Shown here: piece after piece, positions 18,124 through 28,364 of the stretch | How positions within the stretch are numbered: position 1 is the first letter of the stretch | Layout: the number at the start of each line of letters is the position of its first letter | Assembly (NCBI GenBank): GCA_029881255.1 | Contig: JAOUMY010000004.1 | Coordinates: 147,313 to 211,312 of the forward strand | Direction: 5' to 3' | Source: Gammaproteobacteria bacterium | GTDB lineage: Bacteria > Pseudomonadota > Gammaproteobacteria > S012-40 | Length of the DNA stretch: 64,000 nucleotides | Program-made: the position numbers and the translations under genes | The notes under the pieces: generated by a model | What the model saw: only the letters and a program-made list of their open reading frames with translations | Told to the model about the DNA's origin: nothing | Database searches by the model: none

Positions 18124-18528
18124 ATGTCAAATTCCCAACAATCGTCACCCGCTGCGCATCTGCTGAGTGACAATTCCGAACACGTATATAGTGATGAGGA
18201 ACTGGACGCGATCGAGCAGTTGGACGCTGCATTGGCCTTGCGTATTGATCGTATGCAGTTCTTGGCCAAACAAGCGCGCGTCGTGCAAGACTGCGATGAA
18301 CCAATTCATATCGAAGATGTAAGTCTGGCGATTGAAGAGGCGAGAAAGATATTGCAACAGGATGGTGGCGATCTTGAACTAGTGGGGATTTATGACAGAA
18401 CCGTCAGAGTAAGGCTGAAAGGAGCGTGTGTTGGTTGTCCAAATGCAGCCTTGGATTTGAAAAATGTCGTAGAACGGCTAATAAGGGCGCATGCACCGGG
18501 TGTCCAGCGTATCGAAAATGTATTTTAA
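18124..18528 (+). CDS. NifU C-terminal-domain protein (Fe-S scaffold type)
   Basis: 134-residue protein. The C-terminal 75 residues are a NifU-like (Nfu) domain with the cluster-binding pair in GACVGCPNAAL (CxxC), preceded by LQQDGGDLELVGIYDRTVRVRLKG. The N-terminal 50 residues are acidic and not recognised. Nfu domains carry 4Fe-4S or 2Fe-2S clusters to target enzymes. No other isc or suf gene is in the window. Its stop overlaps the end of the opposing gpmI by 4 bases. Confidence 0.88.
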   Translation: MSNSQQSSPAAHLLSDNSEHVYSDEELDAIEQLDAALALRIDRMQFLAKQARVVQDCDEPIHIEDVSLAIEEARKILQQDGGDLELVGIYDRTVRVRLKGACVGCPNAALDLKNVVERLIRAHAPGVQRIENVF

Positions 18529-20078
18529 GCGGCGTTTATCTTTCCTGATACGAAATGTGAAAGCAGGCTGCTTCTCATTTGCGGTGGCACAGACAGGCCC
18601 ATCAACTCAAGAATAGTCGCGGCAATTTGGCTTAACCCTCCTTCCTGATTGATTTCATGTACATCTGAATCAATGATAACGCAAGGTACTGGAAAGGTCG
18701 TATGCTGCGTATGTGGCAGACCCGTCACTGGATCTAGCAATAATTCGCAATTACCGTGATCGGCGGTAAGTACGACGCTATAACCACATTCCTTTGCTAC
18801 CTCCACGACCCGGTAAACTTCTGTATCCAGTGTTTCCACTGCCTGGATCACAGCATTACGGTTGGCAGTATGACCAACCATATCACCATTGGCGAAATTA
18901 CATACAATGAAGCCGAATTCGCCTTCCTGAACGGCGTTAATTACCGTATCTGCCAATGCGGCGGCGCTCATTTCCGGCGCCATGTCATATGTCTCCACAG
19001 CAGGCGAATTTATCATGATGCGTTGTTCCAGTGGATACGGTTGTTCTCTGCCACCGTTGAGGAAAAAAGTGACATGTGCGTATTTTTCGGTTTCTGCACA
19101 GTGAAGCTGCGCAACGCCAATGTTGCTGAGCGTTTCGGCCAGGGTGACACGAGGTGCTTCCGGCGTGAAGGCAATGGGTAAGGGTAGTTGCGGATCGTAT
19201 TCAGTGAGACAGGTGAGTTCTACCGGTTGGTATTCACCTCGGTCAAATGGCAGAAACTCTTTACCGGCCAACATATAGGTTAATTGTCTCGCGCGATCAT
19301 TGCGGAAATTGAAAAAAATCACTCCATCACCCGGCTGTATGCATTGGCCGCCGGTAATTACCGTAGGTACGATGAATTCGTCACTTTGGCCCATTTCATA
19401 TGCTTGTACTATTGCCAGTTGTGCTGCGCAGGCAGGCATACCCTGACCATGAATCATTGCTTCCCACACCTTGATAGTGCGTTCCCAGCGTTTGTCCCTA
19501 TCCATGGCGAAAAAGCGACCACTGACGGTACTGACGTATCCTCCAACTGCTTCAAGTTTGGGTTGTATCTGTTCTAAGAATTTCATGGCACTATTTGGCG
19601 CGGTATCACGACCATCGGTAATCATATGTAGCGAGGGAATTACATTTTCATCTCCACACATATCGATCAAGGCTTTCAGGTGATTTACATGGCTATGTAC
19701 ACCGCCGTCGGAACACAGGCCAATTAGATGGACAGGTCGCCCTCTCGTCCGGCTACGGGCCATGGCTGTGCGTAATGCTGCATTGCGTCGAAAACTGCCA
19801 TCACGTATCGCATCGTCGATACGAACCAGGTCTTGGCGCTGAATAGACCCACTACCAATGGTTAGGTGTCCAACTTCCGAATTACCCATCTGTCCTTCGG
19901 GCAACCCGACGGCGTTTCCACAGGCTTTAATTGGAGTCATGGGATAGTGGGTAAAAAGTTCGTCTAGGTGTGGGGTGTTGGCTAAGGCAATGCCATTGTT
20001 TTCCGTTTCTGGATTTAATCCAAAACCGTCCATTATGATGAGTAATACGGGTTTGCGTAGTTTTTTGTGTGTGTCCAT
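18525..20078 (-). CDS. gpmI: 2,3-bisphosphoglycerate-independent phosphoglycerate mutase
   Basis: Mn-dependent glycolytic and gluconeogenic mutase interconverting 3- and 2-phosphoglycerate. The 517-residue reading starts at MDTHKK; an upstream in-frame ATG would add 20 unlike residues. LLIIMDGFGLNPE supplies metal ligands, GNSEVGHLTIGSG holds the phosphorylated serine, and VVLTADHGNCE holds metal-binding Asp and His. ppsA lies about 100 bases upstream on the same strand, so two enzymes of lower gluconeogenesis are adjacent. Confidence 0.97.
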   Translation of the reverse strand: MDTHKKLRKPVLLIIMDGFGLNPETENNGIALANTPHLDELFTHYPMTPIKACGNAVGLPEGQMGNSEVGHLTIGSGSIQRQDLVRIDDAIRDGSFRRNAALRTAMARSRTRGRPVHLIGLCSDGGVHSHVNHLKALIDMCGDENVIPSLHMITDGRDTAPNSAMKFLEQIQPKLEAVGGYVSTVSGRFFAMDRDKRWERTIKVWEAMIHGQGMPACAAQLAIVQAYEMGQSDEFIVPTVITGGQCIQPGDGVIFFNFRNDRARQLTYMLAGKEFLPFDRGEYQPVELTCLTEYDPQLPLPIAFTPEAPRVTLAETLSNIGVAQLHCAETEKYAHVTFFLNGGREQPYPLEQRIMINSPAVETYDMAPEMSAAALADTVINAVQEGEFGFIVCNFANGDMVGHTANRNAVIQAVETLDTEVYRVVEVAKECGYSVVLTADHGNCELLLDPVTGLPHTQHTTFPVPCVIIDSDVHEINQEGGLSQIAATILELMGLSVPPQMRSSLLSHFVSGKINAA

Positions 20079-20184
20079 ATGCGTCCGTTGGAAGGCGTGT
20101 AGTGTTTTATCGGCACGAATCTGGCGGTTTGAATACAAGCGCCATACCAGGCGGTAAGGGGGAGGGGAAAATGTGAAGTGATTG

Positions 20185-22569
20185 TTACTTTTCCGCCTCG
20201 ATGACAGTTTGTCGCATGCGCAAAACTGCGTCAGGATTAAGTGAAATTGAGTCTATTTCCTGCTCTACCAGCCAGCGGGTGATTTCAGGATAATCAGACG
20301 GCGCCTGACCACAGATTCCAACATATTTTTCATGTTGTTTGCATGCCTTTATCGCCATTTCCATTAGACTCAGTACAGCCGGATTTCGTTCATCAAAACC
20401 TGCAACAATTCCGGAGTCTCGATCGACACCGAGAGTTAATTGTGTAAGATCATTAGATCCGATAGAAAAGCCATCGAAATGTTGTAGAAATTCGTCGGCT
20501 AAAAGCGCGTTTGAGGGGATTTCACACATTAAATAAATTTTTAAATCGTTTGTGCCGCGTTGCAGGCCATGTTCTGCCAATAGCGCCAGGACGGTTATAC
20601 CTTCTTCAACAGTGCGTACAAAAGGTACCATCAGGGCGACATTGTCCAACCCCATATCATCGCGCACGCGTCGCAAGGCCTCGCATTCCAGGGCGAAACA
20701 GTCAGCAAATTCTTTCGACGGATAACGCGCTGCACCACGCAAACCTATCATTGGATTTTCTTCGATAGGCTCAAAAAGCTCACCACCTATCATTGAGGCA
20801 TATTCATTGGATTTGAAATCGCTCAAACGAACAATAACGGGTTTCGGATAAAAGGCGGCGGCGATCATGCCAACGCCTTCCATTAAACGATCGATATAAA
20901 ACGAAACCTTATCTGCGTACCCCGCCGTTATGTGATCAACGCGTGTTTGTAATTCAGTCGGTAACGATTTGTATTCGAGTAGCGCTTTGGGATGAATTTG
21001 AATGGTGTTGTTTATGATGAATTCCAGGCGCGCCAAACCAACACCAGCGACCGGTAGACGGGAAGTTACGAAGGCATATTCCGGATTACCCAGGTTGACC
21101 ATGATATTGGTGCGCGTTTGCCGATCAGAACGTAAATCCTGGCGTTCAATTTCATATTCGAGTATGCCCGCGTAGATATATGCGGTATCTCCCTCGGCGC
21201 AGGATATCGTTACTGCGTCACTGTCTTCCAGTTTAAGCGTTGCATCGCCGCATCCGACGACGGCGGGTATGCCAAGTTCACGCGCAACAATAGCCGCGTG
21301 ACACGTTCTACCTCCTCGATTGGTGACTATGCCTGCTGCCTTTTTCATTACTGGTTCCCAGTCAGGATCCGTAATGTCAGTCACAAGAATTTCGCCCGGC
21401 TGCAAAGTGTGCATGTCTTCCGCATCAAAAATGACGCGGACGCTTCCACTGGCAATACCGGTTCCTACGGATTTCCCTGTGCACAACACATCACTTTTTT
21501 CTTTGAGTCGGTATATCTTCAACTGATTTTGGTCAGCCTGGGCCTGAACGGTTTCGGGCCTTGCCTGTACAATGAAAAGCTCACCGCTTTCACCGTCTTT
21601 GGCCCATTCGATATCCATAGGCATATCCCGGCCAGCAAGCGCAGAATAATGTTTCTCAATAGAGGTTCCGTATAAAGCGAGTTGTAAAACGTCATTGTCT
21701 GTTATCGCAAAGCGTTCACGGTCTTCCTTGCTGACCTCGACGTTACGTGTGGAACGCCCGGCAAGCGGGTCGCGGCTATAGACCATCTTGATGGCTTTAT
21801 CGCCCAATTGGCGTTTGAGTATTGATCGGTGGTGGGTTTCCAACGTGGGTTTAAATACATAGTATTCATCTGGATTGACAACACCTTTGACGACATTTTC
21901 GCCAAGTCCGTAGGCTGCCGTGATAAATACGACGTCGCGAAACCCGGACTCCGTGTCCAAAGTAAACATGACGCCCGATGCACCGCTGTCAGAACGCACC
22001 ATTTTTTGTACCCCGACAGATAGCGCAATGTCGAGATGATTGAATCCCTGGTGTATACGGTAGGAAATGGCTCGATTGGTAAACAAAGAGGCGAATACCT
22101 GTCGGCAGGTATTGATCAGATTAAAACTGCCGCGAATGTTCAGATAGGTTTCCTGTTGTCCCGCGAAGGATGCATTTGGTAAATCCTCTGCCGTAGCAGA
22201 GGAGCGTACGGCTACATCAGGGTTAGGGCCATACTCTTCTTCAAGCCGGTGATAGGCGTCGCGAATTTCAGTTGCAAGATCATCAGGCATATCGCCTAAA
22301 GTGATCCAATGTCGTATTTGGGCACCGACTGACGCGAGTGACTCTACATCGTCGGGCTTGAGTTCGGAGAGTAACGAGGATATACGCTTATGCAGGTTGT
22401 TATAGGTGAGATAGTGGCGAAAGGCTTCTGCCGTAGTTGCAAAACCATTAGGTACACGAATGCCTAACGGGGTGAGAGCACCATACATCTCTCCCAGGGA
22501 GGCATTCTTGCCGCCAACGATAGCAACATCCTTATTTGAGATTTCTGAGAAGAATTTGATATAGGCCAT
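20185..22569 (-). CDS. ppsA: Phosphoenolpyruvate synthase
   Basis: Converts pyruvate and ATP to phosphoenolpyruvate, AMP and phosphate. The 794-residue protein has the N-terminal ATP-grasp domain (GGKNASLGEM, VAVRSSATAEDLPNASFAGQ), the swivelling phosphohistidine domain (GGRTCHAAIVARELGIPAVVG) and a C-terminal TIM barrel with FSIGSNDLTQLTLGVDRDS and the catalytic cysteine in GICGQAPSD. Length matches E. coli PpsA. No ppsR/ydiA regulator is present in the window. A pyruvate carboxylase further right would provide a second route from pyruvate to gluconeogenesis. Confidence 0.97.
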   Translation of the reverse strand: MAYIKFFSEISNKDVAIVGGKNASLGEMYGALTPLGIRVPNGFATTAEAFRHYLTYNNLHKRISSLLSELKPDDVESLASVGAQIRHWITLGDMPDDLATEIRDAYHRLEEEYGPNPDVAVRSSATAEDLPNASFAGQQETYLNIRGSFNLINTCRQVFASLFTNRAISYRIHQGFNHLDIALSVGVQKMVRSDSGASGVMFTLDTESGFRDVVFITAAYGLGENVVKGVVNPDEYYVFKPTLETHHRSILKRQLGDKAIKMVYSRDPLAGRSTRNVEVSKEDRERFAITDNDVLQLALYGTSIEKHYSALAGRDMPMDIEWAKDGESGELFIVQARPETVQAQADQNQLKIYRLKEKSDVLCTGKSVGTGIASGSVRVIFDAEDMHTLQPGEILVTDITDPDWEPVMKKAAGIVTNRGGRTCHAAIVARELGIPAVVGCGDATLKLEDSDAVTISCAEGDTAYIYAGILEYEIERQDLRSDRQTRTNIMVNLGNPEYAFVTSRLPVAGVGLARLEFIINNTIQIHPKALLEYKSLPTELQTRVDHITAGYADKVSFYIDRLMEGVGMIAAAFYPKPVIVRLSDFKSNEYASMIGGELFEPIEENPMIGLRGAARYPSKEFADCFALECEALRRVRDDMGLDNVALMVPFVRTVEEGITVLALLAEHGLQRGTNDLKIYLMCEIPSNALLADEFLQHFDGFSIGSNDLTQLTLGVDRDSGIVAGFDERNPAVLSLMEMAIKACKQHEKYVGICGQAPSDYPEITRWLVEQEIDSISLNPDAVLRMRQTVIEAEK

Positions 22570-22658
22570 GGCTTTGCCTCAGGGTTTGGCTCCGAAAAAT
22601 TCGGAGCGAATATAAGGCAAATATTATCGGATGGGCTGCAAATAAGAAAGTGCGGGTC

Positions 22659-23732
22659 TCAGTCCTGAGAGATGATGGCCTTGGAAACCGGTGTTTGCGG
22701 CGCTATGGAATAACAATCCCGTCCCTTGTGTTTGCTTTCATACAGCGCTTTGTCAGCGCGTTCTAAGAGTTCTTCAATTACCATGGGTTCGTTGGGGTAA
22801 CTGACTGCGACGCCGATACTGCTCGTCGTCTGGAAATATTGATCCAGTTTGCTGCTAAGGAAGCGCTGGCCTCTCACGGTTTCGAGTAATTTGTTCGCCA
22901 GAGTTTTTGCACCCTCGTAGTCAGTTTGCGGTGCGCAAATGACAAATTCATCACCACCAAAACGTCCAACGATATCGATCTTGCGGCAATGCTGTTTCAG
23001 GATGGAAGTAAAATCATGAATCATTTTGTCTCCCATTAGGTGACCATGTTGATCATTAAATTTCTTGAAATGATCAAGATCGAGAAACAGCAGAGACAAG
23101 GGCTGGTTATTGCGAATACTGCGGTCCATCTCGGCCGTGAGCTTCTGCATAAAGGCGCGTTTATTGTACAGACCGGTGAGTGGGTCGTAGGTAGCCTGTT
23201 TATGTAGCTCCTGAAGTAGCCTTGCCTTCTCGACAGCCTGCACTGCTTCGGCAGCAAAGATGCTAAGTATCAGCATTTCGTGTTGCTCAAAAGGCTCATT
23301 GGTCTTTCTGTAAACTGAAATGCTGCCAATGGCGCTTTCACGGGTCTTCATAGGTACACAGATAATCGAACGTATACCCTCCAATTGCGCCAGCTCGGCA
23401 TTTTTGCAGGCGGGTTCGATGGAAATTTCGGGCGAGTAAAACGGTTTGCCGGTTTGAACGACTCGTCCAGTAATACCTTCTCCAATACGGATGGGTGGTT
23501 GGGATAGAAAGCCTTCGGTGACACCAAAACCTTTTACGATTTCTATGTTGCCCGAGTCCATATCAAAGATTCGTATCGTTGCCGCCTCGGCGTGGGTGAG
23601 GGCGACGGCGGTTTTTACGATATGTTCGAAGACATCGTCCAGGCCATCGAAGACGATCATGCGCTCGGATAGCATAAATATTCGGTTTAGTACCTGGCTA
23701 TCGTGCATAGTCATTGGCCTCAAAGCTTCCAC
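22659..23732 (-). CDS. GAF-GGDEF diguanylate cyclase
   Basis: 357-residue cytoplasmic protein with an N-terminal GAF sensor domain (about residues 25-175) and a C-terminal GGDEF domain. The active-site motif GRFGGDEF is intact, and RKID lies exactly five residues before GGDEF, matching the RxxD product-inhibition site. It should therefore make c-di-GMP with feedback control. No EAL domain is present. A start six codons later (MTMHDSQ) is possible. The gene stands alone between ppsA and htpG; the ligand of the GAF domain is unknown. Confidence 0.92.
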   Translation of the reverse strand: MEALRPMTMHDSQVLNRIFMLSERMIVFDGLDDVFEHIVKTAVALTHAEAATIRIFDMDSGNIEIVKGFGVTEGFLSQPPIRIGEGITGRVVQTGKPFYSPEISIEPACKNAELAQLEGIRSIICVPMKTRESAIGSISVYRKTNEPFEQHEMLILSIFAAEAVQAVEKARLLQELHKQATYDPLTGLYNKRAFMQKLTAEMDRSIRNNQPLSLLFLDLDHFKKFNDQHGHLMGDKMIHDFTSILKQHCRKIDIVGRFGGDEFVICAPQTDYEGAKTLANKLLETVRGQRFLSSKLDQYFQTTSSIGVAVSYPNEPMVIEELLERADKALYESKHKGRDCYSIAPQTPVSKAIISQD

Positions 23733-23908
23733 GAAAAAATTGTCCCTATCCTATGAAGGAAAAATGAAAAGTGGATTAAACGTCAGAACGATCGGGTGGC
23801 TCGAAGCAAAGGTAGATATCTTCTATAATGCCGCTACTTGGTATTGAATTTATGCTTTATGTCCCCACATTCGGGGCTAAGTAATTGTAAACATTAAGAG
23901 GAATAGGC

Positions 23909-25792
23909 GTGACTAGCGTGGAAACAAACAAAGAAACCCTCCAATTTGAAACCGAAGTCAATCAGCTACTGCAGTTGATGATCCATTCGCTTTACTCAAA
24001 TAAAGAAATATTCTTGAGAGAGCTTATCTCAAATGCCTCTGACGCCTGCGACAAGCTGCGCTTTGAGGCCCTGGGTGACGATGCCTTATTTGAAAGCGAT
24101 AGCGAACTCAGGATTGACGTGAGCTTTGACAAGGAAGCCAATACAGTCACTATCCGTGACAATGGGATTGGAATGAGTCGCGAAGAGGTGATCGAAAATA
24201 TTGGCACCATCGCCCGCTCAGGTACCAAGAAGTTTATGGAATCGCTTACTGGAGACAAAGCGCGTGATGCTCAGCTTATAGGCCAGTTCGGTGTTGGTTT
24301 TTATTCATCATTTATCGTCGCTGACAGCGTTACACTGGAGACGCGACGTGGTGGGCTGGGCGCTGAGCATGGAGTACGTTGGGAATCTAAAGGCGATGGG
24401 CAGTATACCCTGGAGAATGTCGAGCGCGAGGAACGTGGTACCACTATCACATTACATCTAAAGGAAGAGGAAAAGGAATTCGCCGAATCCTACCGTCTGC
24501 GTCATATTATTCGACAGTATTCAGATCATATTTCCATTCCTATCATGATGGCGAAGGAAGGTGAGGATGAAGCGGGTGAGGAACGTGTTAATCAGGCCGC
24601 CGCTCTCTGGACACGCGCCAAGAAAGACATCAGCGACGACGAATACAATGAATTTTACAAACACATTTCCCATGATTTTGAGGACCCGATCGCCCATATA
24701 CATAGCCGTGTAGAGGGTACTCAATCCTATGTGTCGTTGTTCTATATCCCCAAGCGCGCGCCGTTCGATCTTTGGGATCGTGACCGCCGCCAGGGCGTGA
24801 AGCTGTACGTCAAGCGCGTATTTATCATGGATGACGCCGAGCACTTGATGCCTGACTATCTACGTTTTGTGCGCGGTATAGTCGACTCAGACGATCTGCC
24901 GTTGAATGTCTCACGTGAGATATTGCAGAAGAATAAACAAATTGATTCGATGCGTTCCGGTTCTGTTAAAAAGGTTTTGGGTTTGCTCGAAGGCGTTGCC
25001 AAGAATGAGGCAGAAAAATACACCACGATTTGGCAGCAGTTTGGCAATGTTCTGAAGGAAGGTCCTGGCGAAGACTACGCCAATAAAGAAAAGATCGCCG
25101 GTCTTTTGCGTTTTGCATCTACTCACAATAATGACAATACGCAGAATGTTTCGCTTGCAGACTATATTTCGCGTATGAAGCCGGATCAAAAGAAGATTTT
25201 CTACGTGACGGCGGAAAGTTTCGCCGCCGCGAAAAATAGTCCCCATCTGGAGGTCTTTCGCAAGAACGGTATAGAGGTTTTGCTCTTGTCTGATCGTGTA
25301 GACGAGTGGTTGATGAGCCATCTGACAGAATTCGATGGCAAGTCCTTTCAGTCCGTCTCTAAGGGTGACCTAGACCTGGACGAACTGGGCGATAAGGAAG
25401 AAAAGGCAAAGCGCGAACAAGAGGCTGAAGCAGCTAAAGACCTGCTTGGACGTATGAAGGAAGCGCTTGAAGATAAGGTCAAAGAGGTGAGGGTGACGCA
25501 CCGTCTGACCGATTCTCCTTCCTGTCTGGTCGTCGATGAGGACGAGATGGCTGCTAATCTTCAACGCATGCTCAAGGCAGCGGGGCAGGCCATACCGGAT
25601 TCCAAGCCTATACTCGAAATCAACCCGAGCCATCCTCTGGTCAAGCGACTGGATTCAGTCTCGAATAAGGAAGATTTTGCAAATTGGTCGACATTGTTGT
25701 TTGAACAAGCCACGCTTGCTGAGGGCGGACAACTTGATGATCCTGCCAGTTTCGTGAGTCGACTGAACAATATACTCGTTCAGATGTCCTGA
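23909..25792 (+). CDS. htpG: Hsp90-family chaperone HtpG
   Basis: 627-residue ATP-dependent chaperone. GHKL ATP-binding motifs are visible: [26 protein letters not shown] and [16 protein letters not shown]. The middle domain ([12 protein letters not shown]) and C-terminal dimerisation domain follow. It uses a GTG start with AAGAGGAAT upstream. GTAAACATT lies 14 bases before the start. A hairpin after the stop may terminate it. Confidence 0.97.
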   Translation: MTSVETNKETLQFETEVNQLLQLMIHSLYSNKEIFLRELISNASDACDKLRFEALGDDALFESDSELRIDVSFDKEANTVTIRDNGIGMSREEVIENIGTIARSGTKKFMESLTGDKARDAQLIGQFGVGFYSSFIVADSVTLETRRGGLGAEHGVRWESKGDGQYTLENVEREERGTTITLHLKEEEKEFAESYRLRHIIRQYSDHISIPIMMAKEGEDEAGEERVNQAAALWTRAKKDISDDEYNEFYKHISHDFEDPIAHIHSRVEGTQSYVSLFYIPKRAPFDLWDRDRRQGVKLYVKRVFIMDDAEHLMPDYLRFVRGIVDSDDLPLNVSREILQKNKQIDSMRSGSVKKVLGLLEGVAKNEAEKYTTIWQQFGNVLKEGPGEDYANKEKIAGLLRFASTHNNDNTQNVSLADYISRMKPDQKKIFYVTAESFAAAKNSPHLEVFRKNGIEVLLLSDRVDEWLMSHLTEFDGKSFQSVSKGDLDLDELGDKEEKAKREQEAEAAKDLLGRMKEALEDKVKEVRVTHRLTDSPSCLVVDEDEMAANLQRMLKAAGQAIPDSKPILEINPSHPLVKRLDSVSNKEDFANWSTLLFEQATLAEGGQLDDPASFVSRLNNILVQMS

Positions 25793-25799
25793 TAGATAT

Positions 25800-25826
25800 C
25801 CCCGCCCGTGTTGTAAGCGGGCGGGG
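25800..25826 (+). terminator. GC-rich hairpin after htpG
   Basis: Perfect nine-base stem CCCCGCCCG/CGGGCGGGG with a nine-base loop, beginning 7 bases after the htpG stop. The following TTAATA is a weak U-tract, so termination is probable but may be inefficient. Confidence 0.7.
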
Positions 25827-25965
25827 TTAATACAGTAACAATAATAATGGATTACCCTTCTGGTTCTTGTGTGGGTAGATGTGGAAAGCCGAAGAATATA
25901 AGTATTCGGTACAAATCGGAGTAGCTCGGCAAACGCCTGTTCCGAGGATTTGGGGTGATTTATTA

Positions 25966-27627
25966 ATGAATATAAAGCACATGATGAGCTGTCTGGTGGT
26001 CGTCGTCAGTCTGTTATCGGCTTGTGATGATCAACCTGGCAAAGTAGATAAGCCTGATGAGGAGCCGAACCTCAATCCCAGCAATTTCCTAGCATACAAA
26101 ATCACCAGACGACTCAGCGCTGACAATACTGCGACGGTAGAATTGAAGGCACGAAGTCTGGATAACATCGAAAAGTCAGTAGACGTTGAAACCAGCGCAG
26201 ATGGTAGCATACGGGTGTTCCCCAATGGGTTTCAAGTCGGACAGTACAGTAGCGAAAATTATCGCATCAGCAACTATCATACTCATAAAATTGTTTACAC
26301 CAATGAGGGGAAGCTCTATTTGCTCCCGGTTCACCAGGTGACTCAACCTGTTGCACGCCAACTATCCTCTGAGAACGATGGATACAATATATGTCTGGAA
26401 GATAACCGTAGAGCTAATGACTATGCAGATCCAGATAATTCGCGAATGGTGTATAAAAAAGTATTCACTAGTGAAGATCGCATCAATTGTGCGTCGAAAT
26501 CGGGCGCGTGGTTTATGGTTAACATCAGCGATAATGATAGCGTCACGCCCAAGAGTTTGCCAAACAGTCTAGATTTTATCGTTACCGCAATTCATGACCC
26601 GGCCAGCGGAAGCCTGAGTGGATGGCTAGTGGTCGAGAATGGCGCCCTGAGTCGATATGACATCGACTTTTCGTCTTCCTCACAAGTCGTGTTGAGTGGT
26701 AGTCCCGTTACTGTAGGCTCGCGTGTCCGGTTGCTGACAAGAACTCATGCGAAACATTTCATCCTCAACGTGGATGAACAAATTTTAATATACGATGCCA
26801 TTACTAACACTATCGTCGGAAGCAAAACCGCATTTAAAGCGCCAGCAGGCGGACGCATCGGTCGATTTGTAACATCCGATGGTGAACAACTATTTTTTAC
26901 GGTCGATCTAGCCTTTGATGATCAAAATCAGGCCACTCAATCAGATTTGTATGCGCTAGATATGACGGATGGTAATGTAACAAAGCTACATTCTGAGAAT
27001 GCAGGTATTGGAAAGATCCTGGTAGCCAAGAATTATCTGATTTTTGGTTATGAGGTTTCGCCATCTTGGTATTACGGACTCAGATTGAAGAAAATTGTCA
27101 AAACAGGTGGTGTAGCGGTAGAGGTAGTTAGGCCCGAAAACGCAAATGCCATTTACGATATGTATGCCCATGGGGATTATTTTTACGTCAACTACGTTAG
27201 CAATGATAGACATTTCACCCTTTATCGTATTGAGGAGAGGGAAACCCAATCATCGGCTATCAACCATCATCGTCTCGTTGGGGTGGTTTTTAGTAACGAA
27301 TTGAATCCCGCGCGTTTCTTTCTGGATCCACAGTATTTCGTTGTCGTACAAAATGATATTGATACCGGCACGAAAAATCTACATGTGATAGAAGCTAACA
27401 CCGGAGCCATGAAAGTAATTGGAGCGTTACCGCAAGATACGAACCTGGATAGAAGTTTTGATTTTATTGAAACCTTAGGCCATACCCACGTGTTGTTGGG
27501 CATATTTAACAATAGTGGTATTAAAGATCTTTTCTATTTTGATGCTACAAAGGACGGTTCTTTACAGCGTTTGACGCAAGGGGCGGGAAGTAATCAAAGC
27601 GCTATTTATTACAAACCTGGCTTGTAA
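25966..27627 (+). CDS. Hypothetical lipoprotein, probably beta-propeller-like
   Basis: 553-residue protein starting at MNIKHMMSC, with GGGGTGA upstream; an open frame from 25879 adds an unlikely leader. The lipoprotein signal ends LLSAC (Cys near residue 20). The body alternates short beta-strands with DxxxG turns (FVTSDGEQLFFTVDLAFDD, LYALDMTDGNVTKLHSEN), resembling repeated propeller blades, but I do not recognise a family. There are no catalytic motifs. It is monocistronic, bounded by hairpins at 25800 and 27655. Probably an envelope lipoprotein; function unknown. Confidence 0.78.
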   Translation: MNIKHMMSCLVVVVSLLSACDDQPGKVDKPDEEPNLNPSNFLAYKITRRLSADNTATVELKARSLDNIEKSVDVETSADGSIRVFPNGFQVGQYSSENYRISNYHTHKIVYTNEGKLYLLPVHQVTQPVARQLSSENDGYNICLEDNRRANDYADPDNSRMVYKKVFTSEDRINCASKSGAWFMVNISDNDSVTPKSLPNSLDFIVTAIHDPASGSLSGWLVVENGALSRYDIDFSSSSQVVLSGSPVTVGSRVRLLTRTHAKHFILNVDEQILIYDAITNTIVGSKTAFKAPAGGRIGRFVTSDGEQLFFTVDLAFDDQNQATQSDLYALDMTDGNVTKLHSENAGIGKILVAKNYLIFGYEVSPSWYYGLRLKKIVKTGGVAVEVVRPENANAIYDMYAHGDYFYVNYVSNDRHFTLYRIEERETQSSAINHHRLVGVVFSNELNPARFFLDPQYFVVVQNDIDTGTKNLHVIEANTGAMKVIGALPQDTNLDRSFDFIETLGHTHVLLGIFNNSGIKDLFYFDATKDGSLQRLTQGAGSNQSAIYYKPGL

Positions 27628-27654
27628 CTCGCTTCATAGGTAGGACACGAAAAA

Positions 27655-27691
27655 CGGGCGCATGAATCAAATGATCAATGCGCCCGCTCGG
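27655..27691. terminator. Bidirectional terminator between the lipoprotein and small ORF
   Basis: Nine-base stem CGGGCGCAT/ATGCGCCCG (27655-27663 with 27678-27686). On the minus strand it is followed by TTTTT, and on the plus strand by CTCGGTTTT. It can end both the lipoprotein transcript and the small minus-strand transcript that stops at 27719. Confidence 0.85.
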
Positions 27692-27718
27692 TTTTAGCTA
27701 GCTAGCTATTTCCGGTCG

Positions 27719-27799
27719 TTAAACTGTCGACAATGGCAGTATAACGAAAAGTAACAGTGTCAAAGCCAAAAAGATGATAGGAACACCTGCATTACCCAC
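27719..27799 (-). CDS. Putative 26-residue membrane miniprotein (small ORF A)
   Basis: Minus-strand ORF with GTG start preceded at close spacing by GAGGAGGAG, a near-perfect Shine-Dalgarno. The product begins MGNAGVPIIFLALTLLLFVI and ends LPLSTV: one hydrophobic span with almost no soluble part. An upstream in-frame GTG near 27887, itself preceded by GAGGAGGAG, would add about 29 arginine-rich residues, so the real N-terminus is uncertain. It ends 33 bases before a T-run terminator. It is not clearly homologous to small ORFs B and C. Confidence 0.55.
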   Translation of the reverse strand: MGNAGVPIIFLALTLLLFVILPLSTV

Positions 27800-28137
27800 T
27801 GTTAACTCCTCCTCTGGTAATGTGCAACGCCTGACTCCCAGACGTCTGCGTTTAGAGAATCTCAACCTATGTTTGTAAACAAACACGGCGACACTCTCCT
27901 CCTCTCGAACCATACATATAGTGTCTGATCCAACGGTTCAATACCATAACTAATGTTTTGTCTAACATCAAGTAATAATTCGGAGTTTTCGTGTTTGTCC
28001 ATGAGGATTTGTTTTCTAGGTAGGACTATATTACCTGAGTAAAGCAAAAAGGATTTATAGATGGGAATTGTAAAGCTGACAAGAAAAAAGCCGGGAGAGG
28101 GATCCCGGCTTTTTTGCATCACGTAACTTGTACTGGC
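27800..28137. other. Interval between small ORFs A and B
   Basis: The minus strand carries a possible leader or extended N-terminus for small ORF A, with a second GAGGAGGAG, and a terminator-like hairpin at 28084. A 46-codon open frame starting MDKHENSELLLD has no ribosome-binding site and is probably not translated. Nothing else is recognisable. Confidence 0.4.
28084..28115. terminator. Bidirectional intrinsic terminator after small ORF B
   Basis: Thirteen-base stem: six As plus GCCGGGA pair with TCCCGGC plus six Ts (28084-28096 with 28103-28115), giving U-tracts on both strands. It lies 22 bases after the stop of the minus-strand ORF at 28138-28242, strong evidence that this tiny ORF is a transcription unit. 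Confidence 0.9.
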
Positions 28138-28242
28138 TTAGGCCATTGCCATGCCTATCATCGTAAGCGCAGTTATAACTACAACGAGATATAAAACTAC
28201 GATTGGATCATCAGACATGATATCGCTTCTTTGTTTTGCCAT
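28138..28242 (-). CDS. Putative 34-residue single-span membrane protein (small ORF B)
   Basis: Minus-strand ORF with GGAGAGG upstream of an ATG. The product starts MAKQRSDIMSDD, followed by a hydrophobic span VVLYLVVVITALTMIG and a short MAMA end. It aligns without gaps from residue 8 with small ORF C (shared IM, D, YL, VV, L, M, G and M positions), so the two are paralogues. A strong terminator follows at 28084. A possible promoter (TTGGGC, 18 bases, TATACA) reads toward it from 28394-28365. Family unknown to me; N-in topology is suggested by the charged N-terminus. Confidence 0.65.
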   Translation of the reverse strand: MAKQRSDIMSDDPIVVLYLVVVITALTMIGMAMA

Positions 28243-28364
28243 GGTGGTATACCTCTCCTTTACTGTTCAAAGCTGCATAAATTATGTCGTCCAAAATCAG
28301 GGACTCATTAACCATAGCAGCAAAAAAACATGAACAACAGAGAGAAGGCCATGAAAAATATATA

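Noticed and set aside
23887-23895. GTAAACATT upstream of htpG, identical to the repeat ahead of the OmpR-type regulator
   Set aside because: It is a single copy next to the ribosome-binding site. Chance occurrence in AT-rich leader DNA is likely.
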